A stretch of DNA of 64,000 nucleotides from Sipunculus nudus (GCA_026874595.1 CM049311.1:20830176-20894175); one strand, 5' to 3'. Numbered from the stretch's first letter, positions 12,490 to 21,553 are shown. The notes: generated from the sequence alone by a model not told the origin. Numbers and translations: made by a program.

Positions 12490-15400
12490 CATGTGCACAT
12501 GTGTACCTCATACAATATATAAGAATGATTAATATACTAAACTTAATTCTTTTCCAGCTTTTGGAAGATGAGTCAACTGGTAGACGTTATCAGGAAGCTA
12601 CTGGTAAGTGTATTGAAATTGATTAACTTGGATGAAAGCTGCAGAACACCTAAAAAAGTTGCTCATAGGGCATTGGAACTAAGAAATATGGAACAGGTGG
12701 ACTAATTTTATTTTATCAGTCAAGAAATATGAAAAAATTTGCCTGCTGATGGAAGGATAGAAAATATCCGACAGTTCGTGATGCTCCGTGGTGCTGATAA
12801 AAAGCATGAAATCTAATCTATTTTCAGTAATATTCCTTTGAATAATACACATTACATTTTCTTTGAAAGGATTAAAAAGCAAATTTTATATGAGGGACTT
12901 GTTATCTCACAAAAAAATGATCTTTGAAAAAAAGGAGCAAATTGAAGAATTTATTTTTTGCTGTGATCATACTGATCTTTGGCTATCAGATGAAAAATTA
13001 TATAAAAATGTACACATTATAAGCAATATATTTACAGTAATTCCTTATTCTACAAGTTTACCAGAATTGTTGATTTTTCAATCACATTTATATCTTCCAT
13101 TTTTCTATTATTTATTAAAAAAAAAATATATATATTAATCATATGTTTACTAGCCATAAATTACTTATGAAAATGTACCACAGCTGATCTTATTTTGCCA
13201 AAGGGCAAAACAGACAAATGTGGTAATTATCTGACAGCAAAGAAACACTTTTACTTGTATGAATTCCATAATATTAATTTTAGATGAACTATTACAAAAC
13301 AGATATTGGTATTCAGACATTTCTTTGATGGCCCAAAGTGATGATCTTAAACTAGATATAATTGAAAAATCACAGAGATGATGGCACATTGGTATTTGTA
13401 AGCAAAGCATGGCATCCTTAGGAGGTCAGTTTTCTATGCATTCCTTTTAATCCTGTGGAATTTGACATTACTTTGCAAAGGGTCTGTAGCTGCACCATAT
13501 GTCAGAAACTGTGTCAACTGTTTTTATCAGGAGGTGAACTTGGCACATGGTAATGGAAAACCAAGCCCCAGCCGAAGTTCCACTGACCAATCCCATTACA
13601 GGAAAGGGGAATATGCTAGTTATCATAAATTGCCACAAAAGCTCCTGTTAGAAATGTCATGACAAAATAAGGTGGACAGGGGTACTAGAACAGAGTGTAG
13701 GTTTTCTTCTGTGTTACAGGTGGCAGGAAGAATGCCAGAGCCAAGGTGCGAGTATGGGAGAATGGATCTGGTGTATTCACAGTCAACGGGCAGAGTGTGC
13801 TCCACTACTTCCCACACATTGAGGAAAGGTATGTGACAAAAATTATATTTCAATTCAAATAATTTCATTTAATTCAAGAAATTTAATAGACTTGGGAGCA
13901 CTGGGAGATCTCACATCTCTAAAAAATGACAGATCCTTGTTGTTGTCCCAACTTTCTACACATTGTATGACCTATTTGGACAATTTAAATTTGGACAAAA
14001 AATTATTTTAAATAAATTAAATCAACCACAGAACACTTCGCCCAGTTGTGGCACTGTGAAAATTCATAGAGCCAGAGACCTGGGGCCTCCATTTATCTGG
14101 CGGACTGACTAGTGCATGTATCTGCTGTGCTGTATTTGTGTGTCTTTACCAATGGATATACAGGGGTGTTGGGGTGAATGTATTACATTATTTGGACTCA
14201 CTGCCAAAAATAATTTTCTTGAAAATATTACATTTTTTATCCAAAGAAAATTTTGTCTGTTGATAAAAAATCCACAAAATACTTTTGATTTATAGGCAGA
14301 ATGTGTTCTGAAAATATATCTAGATCAAAAGAAAAATTTCCTTCATCATAATTTCCAATATATTACATCTTGTCTTATTCATTTTTGATACCAAGTAAAA
14401 TGATCTTATCAGAAAAAAAAAATGATAAAAAAATATTGTCTTTACCATCACAAGACAGGGGACTGACTATATGTGCCTCAGGGTGGTGTTCAGTAAAACA
14501 TGGAATATCCATGGAAATTCTGAGAAATCTCACAATAAAATTTAGCAAAAATTGCCCTCAGTACGTCAACAAACCAATGATTAAGGCCAGTTAAGGATAA
14601 AAATGAAAAGATTAATGGGCGTTTGATTTGATTGTTCACTTTTTAAACCTCCCAAGTAGGTTCTCAGGTGTAGGAAACATTACCAAGTGACCCTCAGGGC
14701 CCTTTTCATCATGAGGTCAGTCAGTTACAGCCCTTGATGGTGCATGTCTTTACCAACATGTAACACTGATCATTACATTTACACAGAGAACAGCTGATGT
14801 ACCCGCTACAGTTTGTTGACAAGCTGTACGAGGTGGACGTTGAAGCCACCGTGACGGAGAGCGCTGGCAAGGCTGGAGAAGCTGGGGCCATCAGGTTCGC
14901 TACATCGGTCGCCCTGAAAAGTTTTGTTGATTTAGCAACGATGGAAAGAATGAGACTAGGTGAGTACATTATAGAGCAGGAATGGAATTGGGGGGATAGG
15001 TTTAGGGGATATAAAAGTCCCCTTTTACAGGGAGAGATCACCTTTTTTATATACCCACCATCCGTCTGTCCATCTGTCTGTTAACTTATAGTGATAACTT
15101 ACTGGGGCTTTGATGAATTTTCTCGAAATTCACCATAACCACTTTCCAATAGATCATCTCACCTGAGTTTGATTATGGGCAAAATCCATGCATATCTCAT
15201 AAGGTCAGAGGTCACTAGGCTACTTTATGGTGTCGCTGGGATAACCAATGTGGAATACAATGGATTTTGATAAAACTCAGCAGATATTTTAATCAATATA
15301 ATATCTCACCCACGTTTAATTTCCAGCAAAATCCATGCATATTTGATGAGGTTAGAGGTCACCAGACTTTGGAGGCACCATGGGGACTTACCTTAAATCT

Positions 15401-16942
15401 TATGGATTTCCATGAAACTCATTATACATACTAACCAGTAGAGTTTTTTCACCTCATTTAGTTTCTCACCAAAATTCATGCATATTTAATGAGGTCAGAG
15501 GTCACGGATACCCAACATGCATTTTGTGCACCATTTGCGGTGCTCTTGTTTTGCAGTGTTTTTCCAAATTTTTATAGGTTAACCCACCCCTTTTGTGGAG
15601 CTATTGACCTTATCTTTTGGCTTTAATCCCTAGGTATAAACACTAAATCTCTACCTTTCCAAAATTCCTTGGTCCACCATTGGAAAGTTTCAATATATTC
15701 AATTTTCTGTTTTTCAGTGAAAGGTATTGGCATAGTTCTGACTTTCCGCTGGAAAATTTGCCTTTCCTTTAAAGATGGATAAATTTAACAGGCAGAAAGA
15801 CTTTTATTATAACTGGCTCATATCAGACTTGGGGGTTAAAAATTTATAAAAGTAATTTAACATGATTACATTTCCTGTAAATTCTTTGATTATATTTGCA
15901 ATTAACACTAGGTAAAATAATTTTATAGTTAAAAGGGGTAAAACATGCTATTAACATGCACAGTTATGTTTTATATGCAAAAAGGTTTTCAGTCCTTCAC
16001 ACTGAGACATGTTGTTCTATTTTTCCAACAACTGCTGGCACGCTTCCTTTCATTTAATTTTCTTATTTGTTTGCCTTTTTAAAATTTCATTTTGTACACA
16101 TCAGTCAGGATTGATACAAAGATTAGTGATGAATATTGTCAGCAGAGGGCAGCACTTTACTGTAATGAACAACTGAATAAACTGAGTAAATCTCATTCAA
16201 ATTCATGTTTCAGACCAGGCTCTGTATATTTCCAGAAATGAAGTTTAACAAAAAGATGTATCCATAAGCCTGGTATTAAACTGAAATGTTTTTACCACCT
16301 TTTTATGGCTATCCAGCCATGTGTGTAGCACCAAAACATGCACCTAATGCTCAAGCTTACTGCCAAAGGCAGGTTCATATAAAGAACTTCATTACTGGCC
16401 TCTGTGGTCTAGGGATAGAGCACAGGACTCAAAGCCCGGATATTATGATTTTGAATCTGAGCTGAGGCAATGAGAATTTTCACAGTCAGCCTCCACCCAG
16501 GGTTAGCACTCTGCAGGCTTAATTTGATTAAGGCTTGGTCCAATGGCCGTGTTTCATTCACAGACAAGTGTGCCTGTCAGGGGTTCCTCGGGGGTATGCC
16601 CCAGCAATGGGGCTGATTACATACCCAGGGCCTGCAGGTGCAGTTGTCACTGGGCCTGGTTAACACCAGGATAAAAAATGAGAGGAAGTGTGTACTGCTC
16701 TGTCATGTAGTCTGAAACCAGAACTGAATTCTGCAGAAGTACATACTTAGTTAAGTTAGCATTAACAAATTTGGAGGCAGCTACCCCAAACACCAAAATA
16801 TAAAAAAAAATGGATTTAATTGCTGATTGTATGATACAAAGAACATGTTTTCATTATTTGTAGCTGGATTGTTAACTAGGGATCCCAGGAGGAGAGAACG
16901 TAAGAAACCAGGGCAGGCAGGGGCCAGAAAGAAGTTCACTTG
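390..16942 (+). CDS. MRPS9: MRPS9, mitochondrial small-subunit ribosomal protein uS9m (5' partial, ten exons)
   Basis: Ten GT..AG exons on the plus strand join in frame: 390-452, 3423-3453, 3840-3919, 5249-5334, 6678-6753, 8622-8747, 12558-12603, 13720-13828, 14787-14959 and 16864-16942. The product matches animal MRPS9: an early [14 protein letters not shown] stretch, then [19 protein letters not shown], and the conserved S9 core ([44 protein letters not shown]). It ends [19 protein letters not shown], the basic C-terminal tail that enters the decoding region of the small subunit. Phases agree at every junction (0,1,0,2,0,0,1,2,1,2). The protein acts in mitochondrial translation; the import sequence and first part lie upstream of the window. 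The last codons after KFTW need one more exon. A divergent homeobox gene sits antisense inside the intron 8748-12557. Identity is very secure; the 3' end is not. Confidence 0.95.
454..1049. other. MRPS9 intron, no feature seen
   Basis: AT-rich intron sequence directly after the 390-452 exon. It contains a loosely repeated gggtaaaac / ggttttaccc word (near 600, 955 and 990) but no gene or clear element. Confidence 0.5.
1050..3138. repeat. Composite repeat: eleven ~180-bp tandem units between GC-rich ends
   Basis: The unit word gcaatgcctgcagat recurs near 1160, 1340, 1520, 1700, 1880, 2060, 2238, 2419, 2579, 2761 and 2940, a period of about 180 bases. Inner copies near 1150-1900 are almost identical; copies towards 3000 are more diverged. 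The left end is a palindrome (ATGCCCCCGCCAC-aaa-GTGGCAGGGGCAT, 1051-1079) followed by a ccgt-rich stretch (1097-1130); the right end carries GGCGGGGGCAT (3100-3110). The layout resembles bivalve non-autonomous elements that carry a satellite core (the pearl/Helitron-like type), but I cannot name the family. Confidence 0.85.
3139..3422. other. MRPS9 intron, no feature seen
   Basis: AT-rich intron leading to the acceptor at 3422; nothing recognisable. Confidence 0.5.
3423..3453 (+). CDS. MRPS9: MRPS9 micro-exon encoding [10 protein letters not shown]
   Basis: A 31-base exon between tttttgtag and AAAG|gtgaga. It enters in phase 0 and leaves one base (G) that pairs with CC of the next exon to give Ala. 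It corresponds to the HPEEIFP-like linker of human MRPS9, and is too short to stand out as an open frame. Confidence 0.85.
3840..3919 (+). CDS. MRPS9: MRPS9 exon encoding [20 protein letters not shown]
   Basis: Acceptor ttgtag, donor CAT|gtaagt. The peptide has the diagnostic GADGRPF and FYTG-P-YY motifs, equivalent to GEDGRPFHYLFYTGKQSYY in the human protein. Confidence 0.93.
3920..4701. other. MRPS9 intron, no recognised gene
   Basis: AT-rich. A 98-codon open frame at 4341-4637 is not recognised as any protein family and probably arises by chance. Confidence 0.5.
4702..4998 (-). mobile_element. Short internally deleted copy of the AACAAGGGACC repeat family
   Basis: The left end (ttttagcttagctgactata) is the reverse complement of the right end of the 61.1-63.7 kb repeat, and the right end (gacccatgggtcccttgtt) is the reverse complement of that repeat's left end. 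The interior is only about 0.25 kb against 2.6 kb. Confidence 0.65.
4999..6677. other. MRPS9 introns around exon 5249-5334, no further feature
   Basis: Apart from the exon, I see a short local duplication (tctgactactgacatataatcagtcc at about 5140 and again at 5183) and a moderately complex stretch 5500-6600. It contains no recognisable coding or element ends. Confidence 0.45.
5249..5334 (+). CDS. MRPS9: MRPS9 exon encoding [20 protein letters not shown]
   Basis: Acceptor ctctacag, donor GGAT|gtaagt. It carries 28 codons plus two bases; the split Ile codon is completed by the next exon. The segment is charged and probably helical, following the Y-LMH motif. Confidence 0.88.
6678..6753 (+). 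CDS. MRPS9: MRPS9 exon encoding [20 protein letters not shown]
   Basis: Acceptor gctgtag, donor AAT|gtaagg. It corresponds to the human segment [20 protein letters not shown]. A degenerate copy of its 3' border and the following intron bases occurs again at about 7672-7718. Confidence 0.88.
6785..7147. mobile_element. MITE with TIR TAYGGTGGCTCGTATAGGAC and TTAAAG target duplication
   Basis: About 37 bases at each end are inverted copies (TATGGTGGCTCGTATAGGAC on the left; the right end reads back as TACGGTGGCTCGTATAGGAC). TTAAAG stands directly outside both ends (6779-6784 and 7148-7153). The inside is made of alternating gataattatctcgttccc and gatactaacgcgtggg words in both orientations, so the whole 363 bases can fold as a hairpin. 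No coding capacity. Confidence 0.85.
7148..7652. mobile_element. TTAA-flanked TIR element, copy a
   Basis: Begins TTAAAGGGACCCAATCAC and ends TGATTATGCCCCTTTAA, inverted ends bounded by TTAA. The interior matches, in opposite orientation, the copy at 31139-31653. The TTAA target recalls piggyBac-type insertion, but no transposase is present. The MITE 6785-7147 is inserted in its left edge. Confidence 0.7.
7715..8137. mobile_element. TTAA-flanked TIR element, copy b (different interior)
   Basis: Starts TTAAAGGGGCCCAATCACCT and ends AGGTGAATGGGCCCCTTTAA. The ends match copies a and c, but the interior (aactagaggtaattcc..., cctttctacctacc...) does not, so it is a separate subfamily. Confidence 0.7.
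8138..9620. other. MRPS9 introns around exon 8622-8747, no other feature
   Basis: AT-rich DNA. A 92-codon minus-strand open frame at 8842-9120 is low complexity and not recognised. 9421-9620 is the downstream flank of the antisense homeobox gene. Confidence 0.5.
8622..8747 (+). CDS. MRPS9: MRPS9 exon encoding [20 protein letters not shown]
   Basis: Acceptor ttttgttttag, donor CCA|gtaagt. It has 42 whole codons, matching the human YMQFIRLLEKLL...EEEFVQRFR region. It is the last exon before the intron that houses the antisense homeobox gene. Confidence 0.9.
9623..9628 (-). terminator. PolyA signal AATAAA for the nested homeobox gene
   Basis: TTTATT on the plus strand reads AATAAA on the minus strand, 137 bases beyond the stop codon. 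It is the nearest canonical signal after the stop that I can see, giving a short 3' UTR wholly inside the MRPS9 intron. Confidence 0.55.
9765..10844 (-). CDS. Intronless TALE-class homeobox protein, SPILE-like (359 aa)
   Basis: An uninterrupted 359-residue frame nested antisense in an MRPS9 intron. Residues about 277-339 form a homeodomain with the three-residue loop extension of the TALE class: helix 1 [14 protein letters not shown], loop PYP (residues 303-305), and recognition helix [12 protein letters not shown] with W48, F49, N51 and R53 present. Position 50 is Ala and position 52 Arg, unlike WFINARRR of MEIS, PBX, IRX and TGIF, so it fits none of the classical TALE families. A basic tail [14 protein letters not shown] follows. 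Residues 33-104 are four 18-residue repeats; no MEIS, PBC or IRO domain is visible. Molluscs and annelids carry expanded divergent TALE genes (SPILE) acting in early cleavage-stage patterning, and this is the best guess for its family. It probably binds DNA in the nucleus. The start is the first Met of the frame, 32 codons before the repeats. A TATA-like stretch lies about 190 bases upstream and a polyA signal 137 bases after the stop. Confidence 0.88.
   Translation of the reverse strand: MDLSCLDMSALQELDFLTAHTASKQEQAQAASLPVNHVTPTEQITEPVANLPAHHVTPSEPITEPVTNLTAHHVTPVEPITEPVTNLTAQHVIPADPITDHPANQTVHQVMMAQHVTPSKPVKQHYQSLNDTLVRKVPFAAVGLPSCVPMMTQLNAEQENVDPHHHNFKLSYQGAAQPLSLRIPLLNLQLLAYGTNHKAQSLDIRNHYAFKAAKIEEDRHQALCASILSPWQHPSINRYYDNCHNNLISYVQQWCQNAEKDQVGATKPLVPRPASVTPSKTSKLNTVATRIMENWFILHKEHPYPNMETIAMFARSGGVTPEQVKKWFANRRMRTGNTKNIKEIARRRKHPHLMDSSRY
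9828..10016 (-). other. TALE homeodomain coding segment
   Basis: Codons for residues about 277-339 of the nested homeobox protein. Visible key residues are the HPYP loop, W48-F49-A50-N51-R52-R53 and R55. The invariant Asn51 and Arg53 that contact DNA are kept, so the domain looks functional. The specificity residue 50 is Ala. Confidence 0.88.
10533..10748 (-). repeat. Four in-frame 54-bp repeats encoding HVTPxEPITEPV
   Basis: Residues 33-104 of the homeobox protein are four tandem 18-residue units; one reads [18 protein letters not shown]. Units 2 and 3 are nearly identical, the fourth is decayed, and a further partial HVTPSKPV follows. The units are Thr/Pro/Glu rich and probably disordered. 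The matching DNA repeat is 54 bp. Confidence 0.9.
10845..11560 (-). promoter_or_regulatory. Upstream region of the homeobox gene with clustered forkhead-type motifs
   Basis: This 0.7 kb is unusually complex compared with other intron sequence. It holds six RTAAAYA-type forkhead matches: GTAAACA at 10876, TGTTTAC at 10905, 11356, 11432 and 11509, and TGTTTAT at 11502. A TATA-like TTTATATTTAAA on the minus strand lies near 11036-11047. Promoter function is inferred from position and motif density only. Confidence 0.35.
11602..11635. repeat. (ACAAC)n microsatellite
   Basis: About seven uninterrupted copies of a five-base ACAAC unit. Confidence 0.95.
11640..12009. other. MRPS9 intron, no feature seen
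   Basis: AT-rich sequence without recognisable genes or element ends. Confidence 0.45.
12015..12209. mobile_element. GGATCC-ended MITE, copy 1, with TTATA target duplication
   Basis: Starts CAGAAGCGGATCCAGG and ends CCTGGATCCGCCCCTG, inverted ends. TTATA lies directly outside both (12010-12014 and 12210-12214). The interior has long C and T runs. A second copy in the opposite orientation lies at 19201-19385. Confidence 0.78.
12461..12484. repeat. (AT)n microsatellite
   Basis: About twelve AT dinucleotides, 75 bases before the acceptor of the MRPS9 exon at 12558. Confidence 0.9.
12558..12603 (+). CDS. MRPS9: MRPS9 exon encoding [16 protein letters not shown]
   Basis: Acceptor cttttccag, donor ACTG|gtaagt. 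It has fifteen codons plus one base. It links the helical region to the S9 core; human MRPS9 has a similar short linker ending in EGKRKTAKAE. Confidence 0.82.
12604..13719. other. MRPS9 intron, no feature seen
   Basis: Very AT-rich up to 13450, then more complex up to the next exon. Open frames of 60-90 codons on both strands are not recognised. Confidence 0.45.
13720..13828 (+). CDS. MRPS9: MRPS9 exon starting the ribosomal S9 core ([10 protein letters not shown])
   Basis: Acceptor gtgttacag, donor AAAG|gtatgt. It encodes [18 protein letters not shown] followed by [18 protein letters not shown]. This is the signature start of the bacterial/organellar S9 fold (G-RK-A-A-V, then the I-VNG motif). 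Confidence 0.95.
13829..14786. other. MRPS9 intron, no feature seen
   Basis: AT-rich intron; no element ends or protein motifs recognised. Confidence 0.45.
14787..14959 (+). CDS. MRPS9: MRPS9 exon, S9 core ([23 protein letters not shown])
   Basis: Acceptor tttacacag, donor ACTAG|gtgagt. It has 57 whole codons with the conserved S9 AG-AGAIR-A motif, then [13 protein letters not shown]. This part is markedly GC-richer than the flanking introns. Confidence 0.95.
15048..15551 (+). repeat. 0.5-kb dispersed repeat, copy 1
   Basis: Runs from atatacccaccatccgtctg to tttgcggtgctcttgtt. The inside has three or four ~140-base sub-repeats built around gaggtcagaggtcac and caaaatccatgcatat. Copies lie at 18495-18980 (same strand) and 54732-55196 (opposite strand). 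Confidence 0.75.
16398..16720 (+). mobile_element. tRNA-headed SINE, copy 1
   Basis: The head GGCCTCTGTGGTCTAGGGAT then agagcac resembles a tRNA-like A box, and gattttgaatctga a decayed B box. A body with acccagggttagcactctgc and ggcctgcaggtgcagttgtc follows. A related copy lies at about 49700-50035. It is a retroposon, not a functional tRNA gene. Confidence 0.7.
16864..16942 (+). CDS. MRPS9: MRPS9 exon, basic C-terminal tail ([14 protein letters not shown])
   Basis: Acceptor catttgtag, with the conserved [19 protein letters not shown] tail. The family ends two or three residues later (human KFTWKKR). Here the frame runs on to a stop at 17054 with unrelated residues, so a donor at TG|gtcagt (16943) is the likely exon end. 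It would split the Trp codon and leave a tiny final exon. Confidence 0.9.
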
Positions 16943-16999
16943 GTCAGTATCAGTTCAGTCTTTACAGCATATGATACTCTGTAGTCTTGAATGTATATA

Positions 17000-17480
17000 C
17001 AGTAAAACCTCCCTATTACAGACACTGACAGGACCTGGGTTTTACCTGGAATAAAGGTGTAAATGTTAGAGCAGTTGAGGAACTGTGTTTACCTGTCATG
17101 AGATCACCGCAAGTGTTTGTAAAAGAAAGGTGTCCATATTAAAGACACTGAGGACCTATAAATATACTTATTGGAGGACAGCCTCAAGCATTGGTAAAAG
17201 TGAGGTGTCCATATTACAGAGGTTTAGGACCTATGAATCTACTTGTCAAGGGACCACATCATGTCAGGAAGAGAGAGGTGTCTGTATTAGTGGGGTTAAG
17301 GACCTGTGAACCTTTTTGTAAGGGGAGTGCCTCAAGAATCCATAATAGAGAAGTATCCATATTATAGAGGTTGAGGGCCTATGAAACAACCTATCGCGGA
17401 ACCATCTTGTGCCTGTAATAGAGCACCAATTTGTTAGAGGACCACATCAGGCATCCATAATAGAAAGGTCTGTAATTTGG
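17000..17480. repeat. Degenerate ~90-bp tandem repeat
   Basis: Words of the type gaggtgtccatattacagag and aggacctatgaa recur about five times. The left edge tacagtaaaacctcc resembles a pogo/Tigger-like terminus. It follows the last certain MRPS9 exon. Confidence 0.6.
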
Positions 17481-18494
17481 AACTGTTTGAAAAATTTTAT
17501 TTTTCTGATGGTTATTTTTATCCATTATTTGGTATTTATAAGTTGCACCCCCTGTTTACAAACTCTAACTTAGATGGGGTAATCTTTGTTTTAATATAGG
17601 TTGCTCTGGTTAGCTTTACCCATAGTGGGACCTTGTAAGGTTGACCTCCTTTTCCTATGTTCATCTGTAACCTGGTTACATTTCTTGGGGAAGGCTTTTC
17701 AAATGGCTGACTTTCACTGGTGATCTTGGAGGGTAATAATTAGGAAAAACTTGTCACCATGGTTACTGGTAATTTGATTTAAACATTCAGTATTTAACTG
17801 AATGATCCATTATAGATCTCTGAGGCAGTCCTCGGACAAATAAAATTTTATTTTTTTTTCATGGAATTCATGAGTAAAGCACTGGATGTCAAATTGGGTT
17901 CCTCTAACATTGAGCAGACAGGTGCTGACATCTAGTGTCACTTAATCAAATTAATTTGAGACTGCCATAAATTGTTAATTGGTGTTAGCTTAAAAATGCC
18001 TGTGATTTTAGGAGAAACTGATATTAACATGAATGACAGGATAAGCCTTAACACAAAACTCTTCTAAATATTTAATAATATATTTTAACATGTAAAATAA
18101 ACTTTTAATTCTTTGGAGTAATTCAGGAAAAAAATAATTGAAAATTTTATAACTCAAGAGTTTTAGTGTTTTGATCATTCAAAAGCTTAAAAGTTACTGC
18201 AGAGTTTGCTTTAATTTTGTAATTGGAAGTACATACTAATAGAAAGATATAGCACAATGGATATAACAGTTTATAATTGAATTCAATAATAATTTATTAG
18301 ACCACACAGCTTGGACCAGGTTATATTGGGTCCATGTAACAATACTAGCATTTGGCCAACCAAACCTTTAGTATTTGGCTCTGGTAGCTGGCTGGCTCGT
18401 TGGATGGCTGTGTTTTAAGTATTTTAGCCTGGCTGGGGTTCATCAGGATCTATCCTGCCTTCTTTAAGCAGGACTCATCCCTTTTGACCTAATA
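17480..18494. other. Downstream of MRPS9, no feature seen
   Basis: AT-rich; no gene or element recognised. Confidence 0.4.
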
Positions 18495-18980
18495 TATTTT
18501 TATACGCATGTCTGTCCATCTATCTGTCCTTCCATAAACTTTTAGTATCACCCATTACTATACTGGAGCTTTGAGTGATTTTCACAAAACTCACCATAGC
18601 TACTTACCAAAAGATTATCTCATCTGAGTTTGATAATGGGCAAAACGCATTCATATTTAATAAGTTCAGAGGTCACCTTGTGGTGTCACCGTGGTAACTT
18701 ACCAGGAATATAATGGATTTTGATGAAACTCAATAGAAATATTTATCGATATAATATCTCATCATAATTCGATTTCCAGCAAAATCCATTTATATTTAAT
18801 GAGGTCAGAGGTCACCAGACTTTGGGGACACCATGATGACTTACCAAAAATCGGATGGATTTTCCATAAACTCATTATGAATATTAAGCAATACAGTTTA
18901 TCACCTTACTTACATTCTCAGCAAAATTTACAAGGTAAGAGGTAACAGGATATTATGCAGTATTTGCGATGCTCTTGTTT
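18495..18980 (+). repeat. 0.5-kb dispersed repeat, copy 2
   Basis: Starts atttttatacgcatgtctgt and ends gcgatgctcttgttt, with the same sub-repeats (aatgaggtcagaggtcac, gatggattttcc) as copy 1. Confidence 0.75.
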
Positions 18981-19797
18981 ACCCAGTGTATTCTGGAGTC
19001 TGGAGCATTTTCTGAGAGGAATGGAACATAGTTTTAGTAGAGACCTATCTGTGTAAAATTTACAAATGGAAGTATGTGGTAGTTATTAAAGCTAGCTACT
19101 CATCTAGTTTTTTGGTGGAAACTATGTGATTTTTTAATGCTCTGTCAACATATTAATGAACTGTAAATAGTTCCTAATCAGAAAAGTTCTTTTAATGCCT
19201 CTGGAGGCAGATCCAGGATTTAGGAAAAAGAAGGGGTCCAACCCAAAGGGACTAATGATAAAACCTAAAAAAAAAGTCCCAAGGTCCAGGCTGCAAATAT
19301 TGGTCTGAAGCCCTTAAATAAAAGTTGTGGCAGCTGAAAAAAAGGGGGGGGGGGGTCTGGACCCCCTCCACTGGATCCACTTCTGGCCTTTGTGGTGGAT
19401 TTATGAGCTTTTCTATCTACAAGCTGTTATTAAGCACCGTACAAGCCACAAAGTTGACAAAACAAATAAAAAACATGTAACCTAAGGTGGTTGGTTGCAT
19501 ATGTGTGGAAGTTGAAAGGTCAACAGTTGCAAAACATCCATTTTGAAACTTTTAAGTTTGTCTGACTTTACGCCAGATGTCCTTATTGAATATGTTTGGA
19601 TTATTTTGGCTGGCCGTGTACATGTTATAAACACATCAATATAAACAAAACTAACAGCCTGTGTGTGGTGAGATTGGCATTTTCTGGCATGTTTTTACAA
19701 AAGGCTCAAGGGATTATGTTCAGTTAATAGATGTAAGATGTTGTCATAGACCCTTTTAAGTTACAGGTCTGCACAGACATACATTGATACAGATATA
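18981..19797. other. Intergenic, only the MITE at 19201 recognised
   Basis: Outside the MITE, 19440-19790 is moderately complex and resembles parts of the TTAA-type elements (tgtaccgtacaag, ggttggttgc) without clear ends. Confidence 0.35.
19201..19385 (-). mobile_element. GGATCC-ended MITE, copy 2
   Basis: Starts CTGGAGGCAGATCCAGG and ends CCACTGGATCCACTTCTG, the reverse complement layout of 12015-12209. GCCT occurs just outside both ends. It contains a run of about eleven G. Confidence 0.75.
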
Positions 19798-20140
19798 GTT
19801 GAGTCCACACTGAGTCCGAGTGCAACAAATTTCTCTTTATAAAAGGATTATAAAATGGAACTTTGAGATTAACACTTGCCTATTTCTTTAAAGTTTAATT
19901 TATATTAAGCTCCAGTACAGATCTAAAGACTGACCATTTATAGAGTCTTTTTTTTTTTGTATTTTGTTTATTTCACACATGTATATAAATGTCTTTATGG
20001 TATGTGACAGAGCGTTCCATTTGCTGGACTTGAGATGGACTCAGCCTGATTTTTTGAGTCCTTACCTCCGAATACATTTCCAAGTCCGAGCCAACCAAAG
20101 AGTGCACTCGAGTCCAGAATCCAGTTCAAGTATGGACTTA
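19798..20140. repeat. GACTCAAGTCC-rich repeat, copy 1
   Basis: Many direct and inverted variants of gagtccaagtccgagt (19801-19825, 20035-20135). A longer relative is at 35140-35845. Confidence 0.55.
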
Positions 20141-21262
20141 AGTCCTCCTTCACTGTTATACATTAATGCAATGGTGTCTCAAACCATTTATTACATTGCA
20201 AGGTGTTATCTTGTCACTGTAAAAAAAATCTTGTTATATAATAAACCCTCAGATGACTTATTATGCCTGTTGAACCATGAAGGTGGGCTTTGAACTTATG
20301 ACCTAATTTGCATATTCATTCTCAAGATGAAAAAGCACAAAAAATAATGATACAATAAGGTAATTGTACAGACCATTAGCCACGTTTCCTGAAGTCATTC
20401 TCATAATCAGATAAGTGTGATATCTTTCACGTATAAATAATTAACTCCCATATAACCTCAGCGTCAGCTCAAGTTCACCCAGTCACGGCGCCAGACAAAT
20501 TATCTTTATATATTAAAGATTCTGTTGATTAGACAATTATGCTACTTTTCACATTAGTGAATAGTTTGTCAGGATTTTTTGTGACCTTTGGCAAGCTTAG
20601 TATCCATCTGGCGCTGTGTCTGAGATGTTATCTTTGGTTATAAGGTATTTTATTTTATAGGTAATTGATTTGTTCCTTCCTAGGTGTCAGAAAGTCTAGT
20701 ATGGGCACAGCTTTTACCAGCCATATATTATTCAGTGTAGCAAGTTATTTAGTTAGTTGCCCTCTTTTGTATTATGAAAAGGTAACCTTATTTGAAAATC
20801 TTTATAAATTATATGATAATGCAGGGTTCTTAATTAGGCAAAAATGCACACATTAACACAGTCACACACACACACACACACATTAACACAGTTATAATAT
20901 ATATATTATTTACAAACTGTGTTAAATGAAACTCATTCTAATTAAATATAATACATCTCCATGTTGAATTATGTATATACACACATTGAATATAAACACT
21001 ATGAGATTGGAGATATAAAGTTATCTGTGACCACTTTGTTTTAAAATGTAAAGGCAGGTTACCAGAAATAAAACCAGCTTTGTTAATGGTAGTATGTATT
21101 AGACTGAATGGCAGTAGTTATAACATATCTCAATAAACATGTTTTATAGAGGGAATTTACACCTGAGCCCTCATTCAGCAGGCAGCAGAATTCTGGGTTG
21201 AACACCCATTGAACAGATATGTTAAAATCTACATAGGCATATTCCTTTATTTCATGAGTAGT
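20141..21262. other. Intergenic, no feature seen
   Basis: AT-rich apart from the CA repeat; no genes or element ends recognised. Confidence 0.4.
20862..20881. repeat. (CA)n microsatellite
   Basis: About ten CA units after cattaacacagt, which is itself repeated on both sides. Confidence 0.9.
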
Positions 21263-21553
21263 AAGGCCAAAAAGAAGGTATGGTTCTCAGGCATGGCCTA
21301 GGTCAATTTGTTCCCCCTTGCATCAAAAATTTTATTTTAATTTTCATCTTTCAAGAAGATAAAATAATACAATTTTGATATGATTTCCTTTGTTATGTGG
21401 TGCCTTTACCTGTTTAGCAAAATAATTGTTATTATAAGCTTTTCCCTGATCATATGACATTTTTATTGAAACATTAAACAAATTTTTTTTAAATTGCCCG
21501 TTTGCACTGATTTCTGAAAAAAAGTGCCTGAGAACCATACCTTTTTTTTGCCA
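21263..21553. mobile_element. TAAGGCCAAAAA MITE, copy 1
   Basis: Inverted ends: ggccaaaaagaaggtatggt then tctcaggca on the left, tgcctgagaaccataccttt then tttttgcc on the right. The interior has the words catctttcaagaagataaaa and cttttccctgatcat shared by the copies at 28105 and 36708. Confidence 0.85.

Noticed and set aside
16398-16470. Possible tRNA gene
   Set aside because: Box B is decayed, no cloverleaf could be drawn with confidence, and the sequence continues into a SINE body shared with a second copy.
18125-18170. Alternative last MRPS9 exon after ttcag at 18126
   Set aside because: Gives WKK but continues with unrelated residues before a stop; it fits the family worse than the 21740 candidate.
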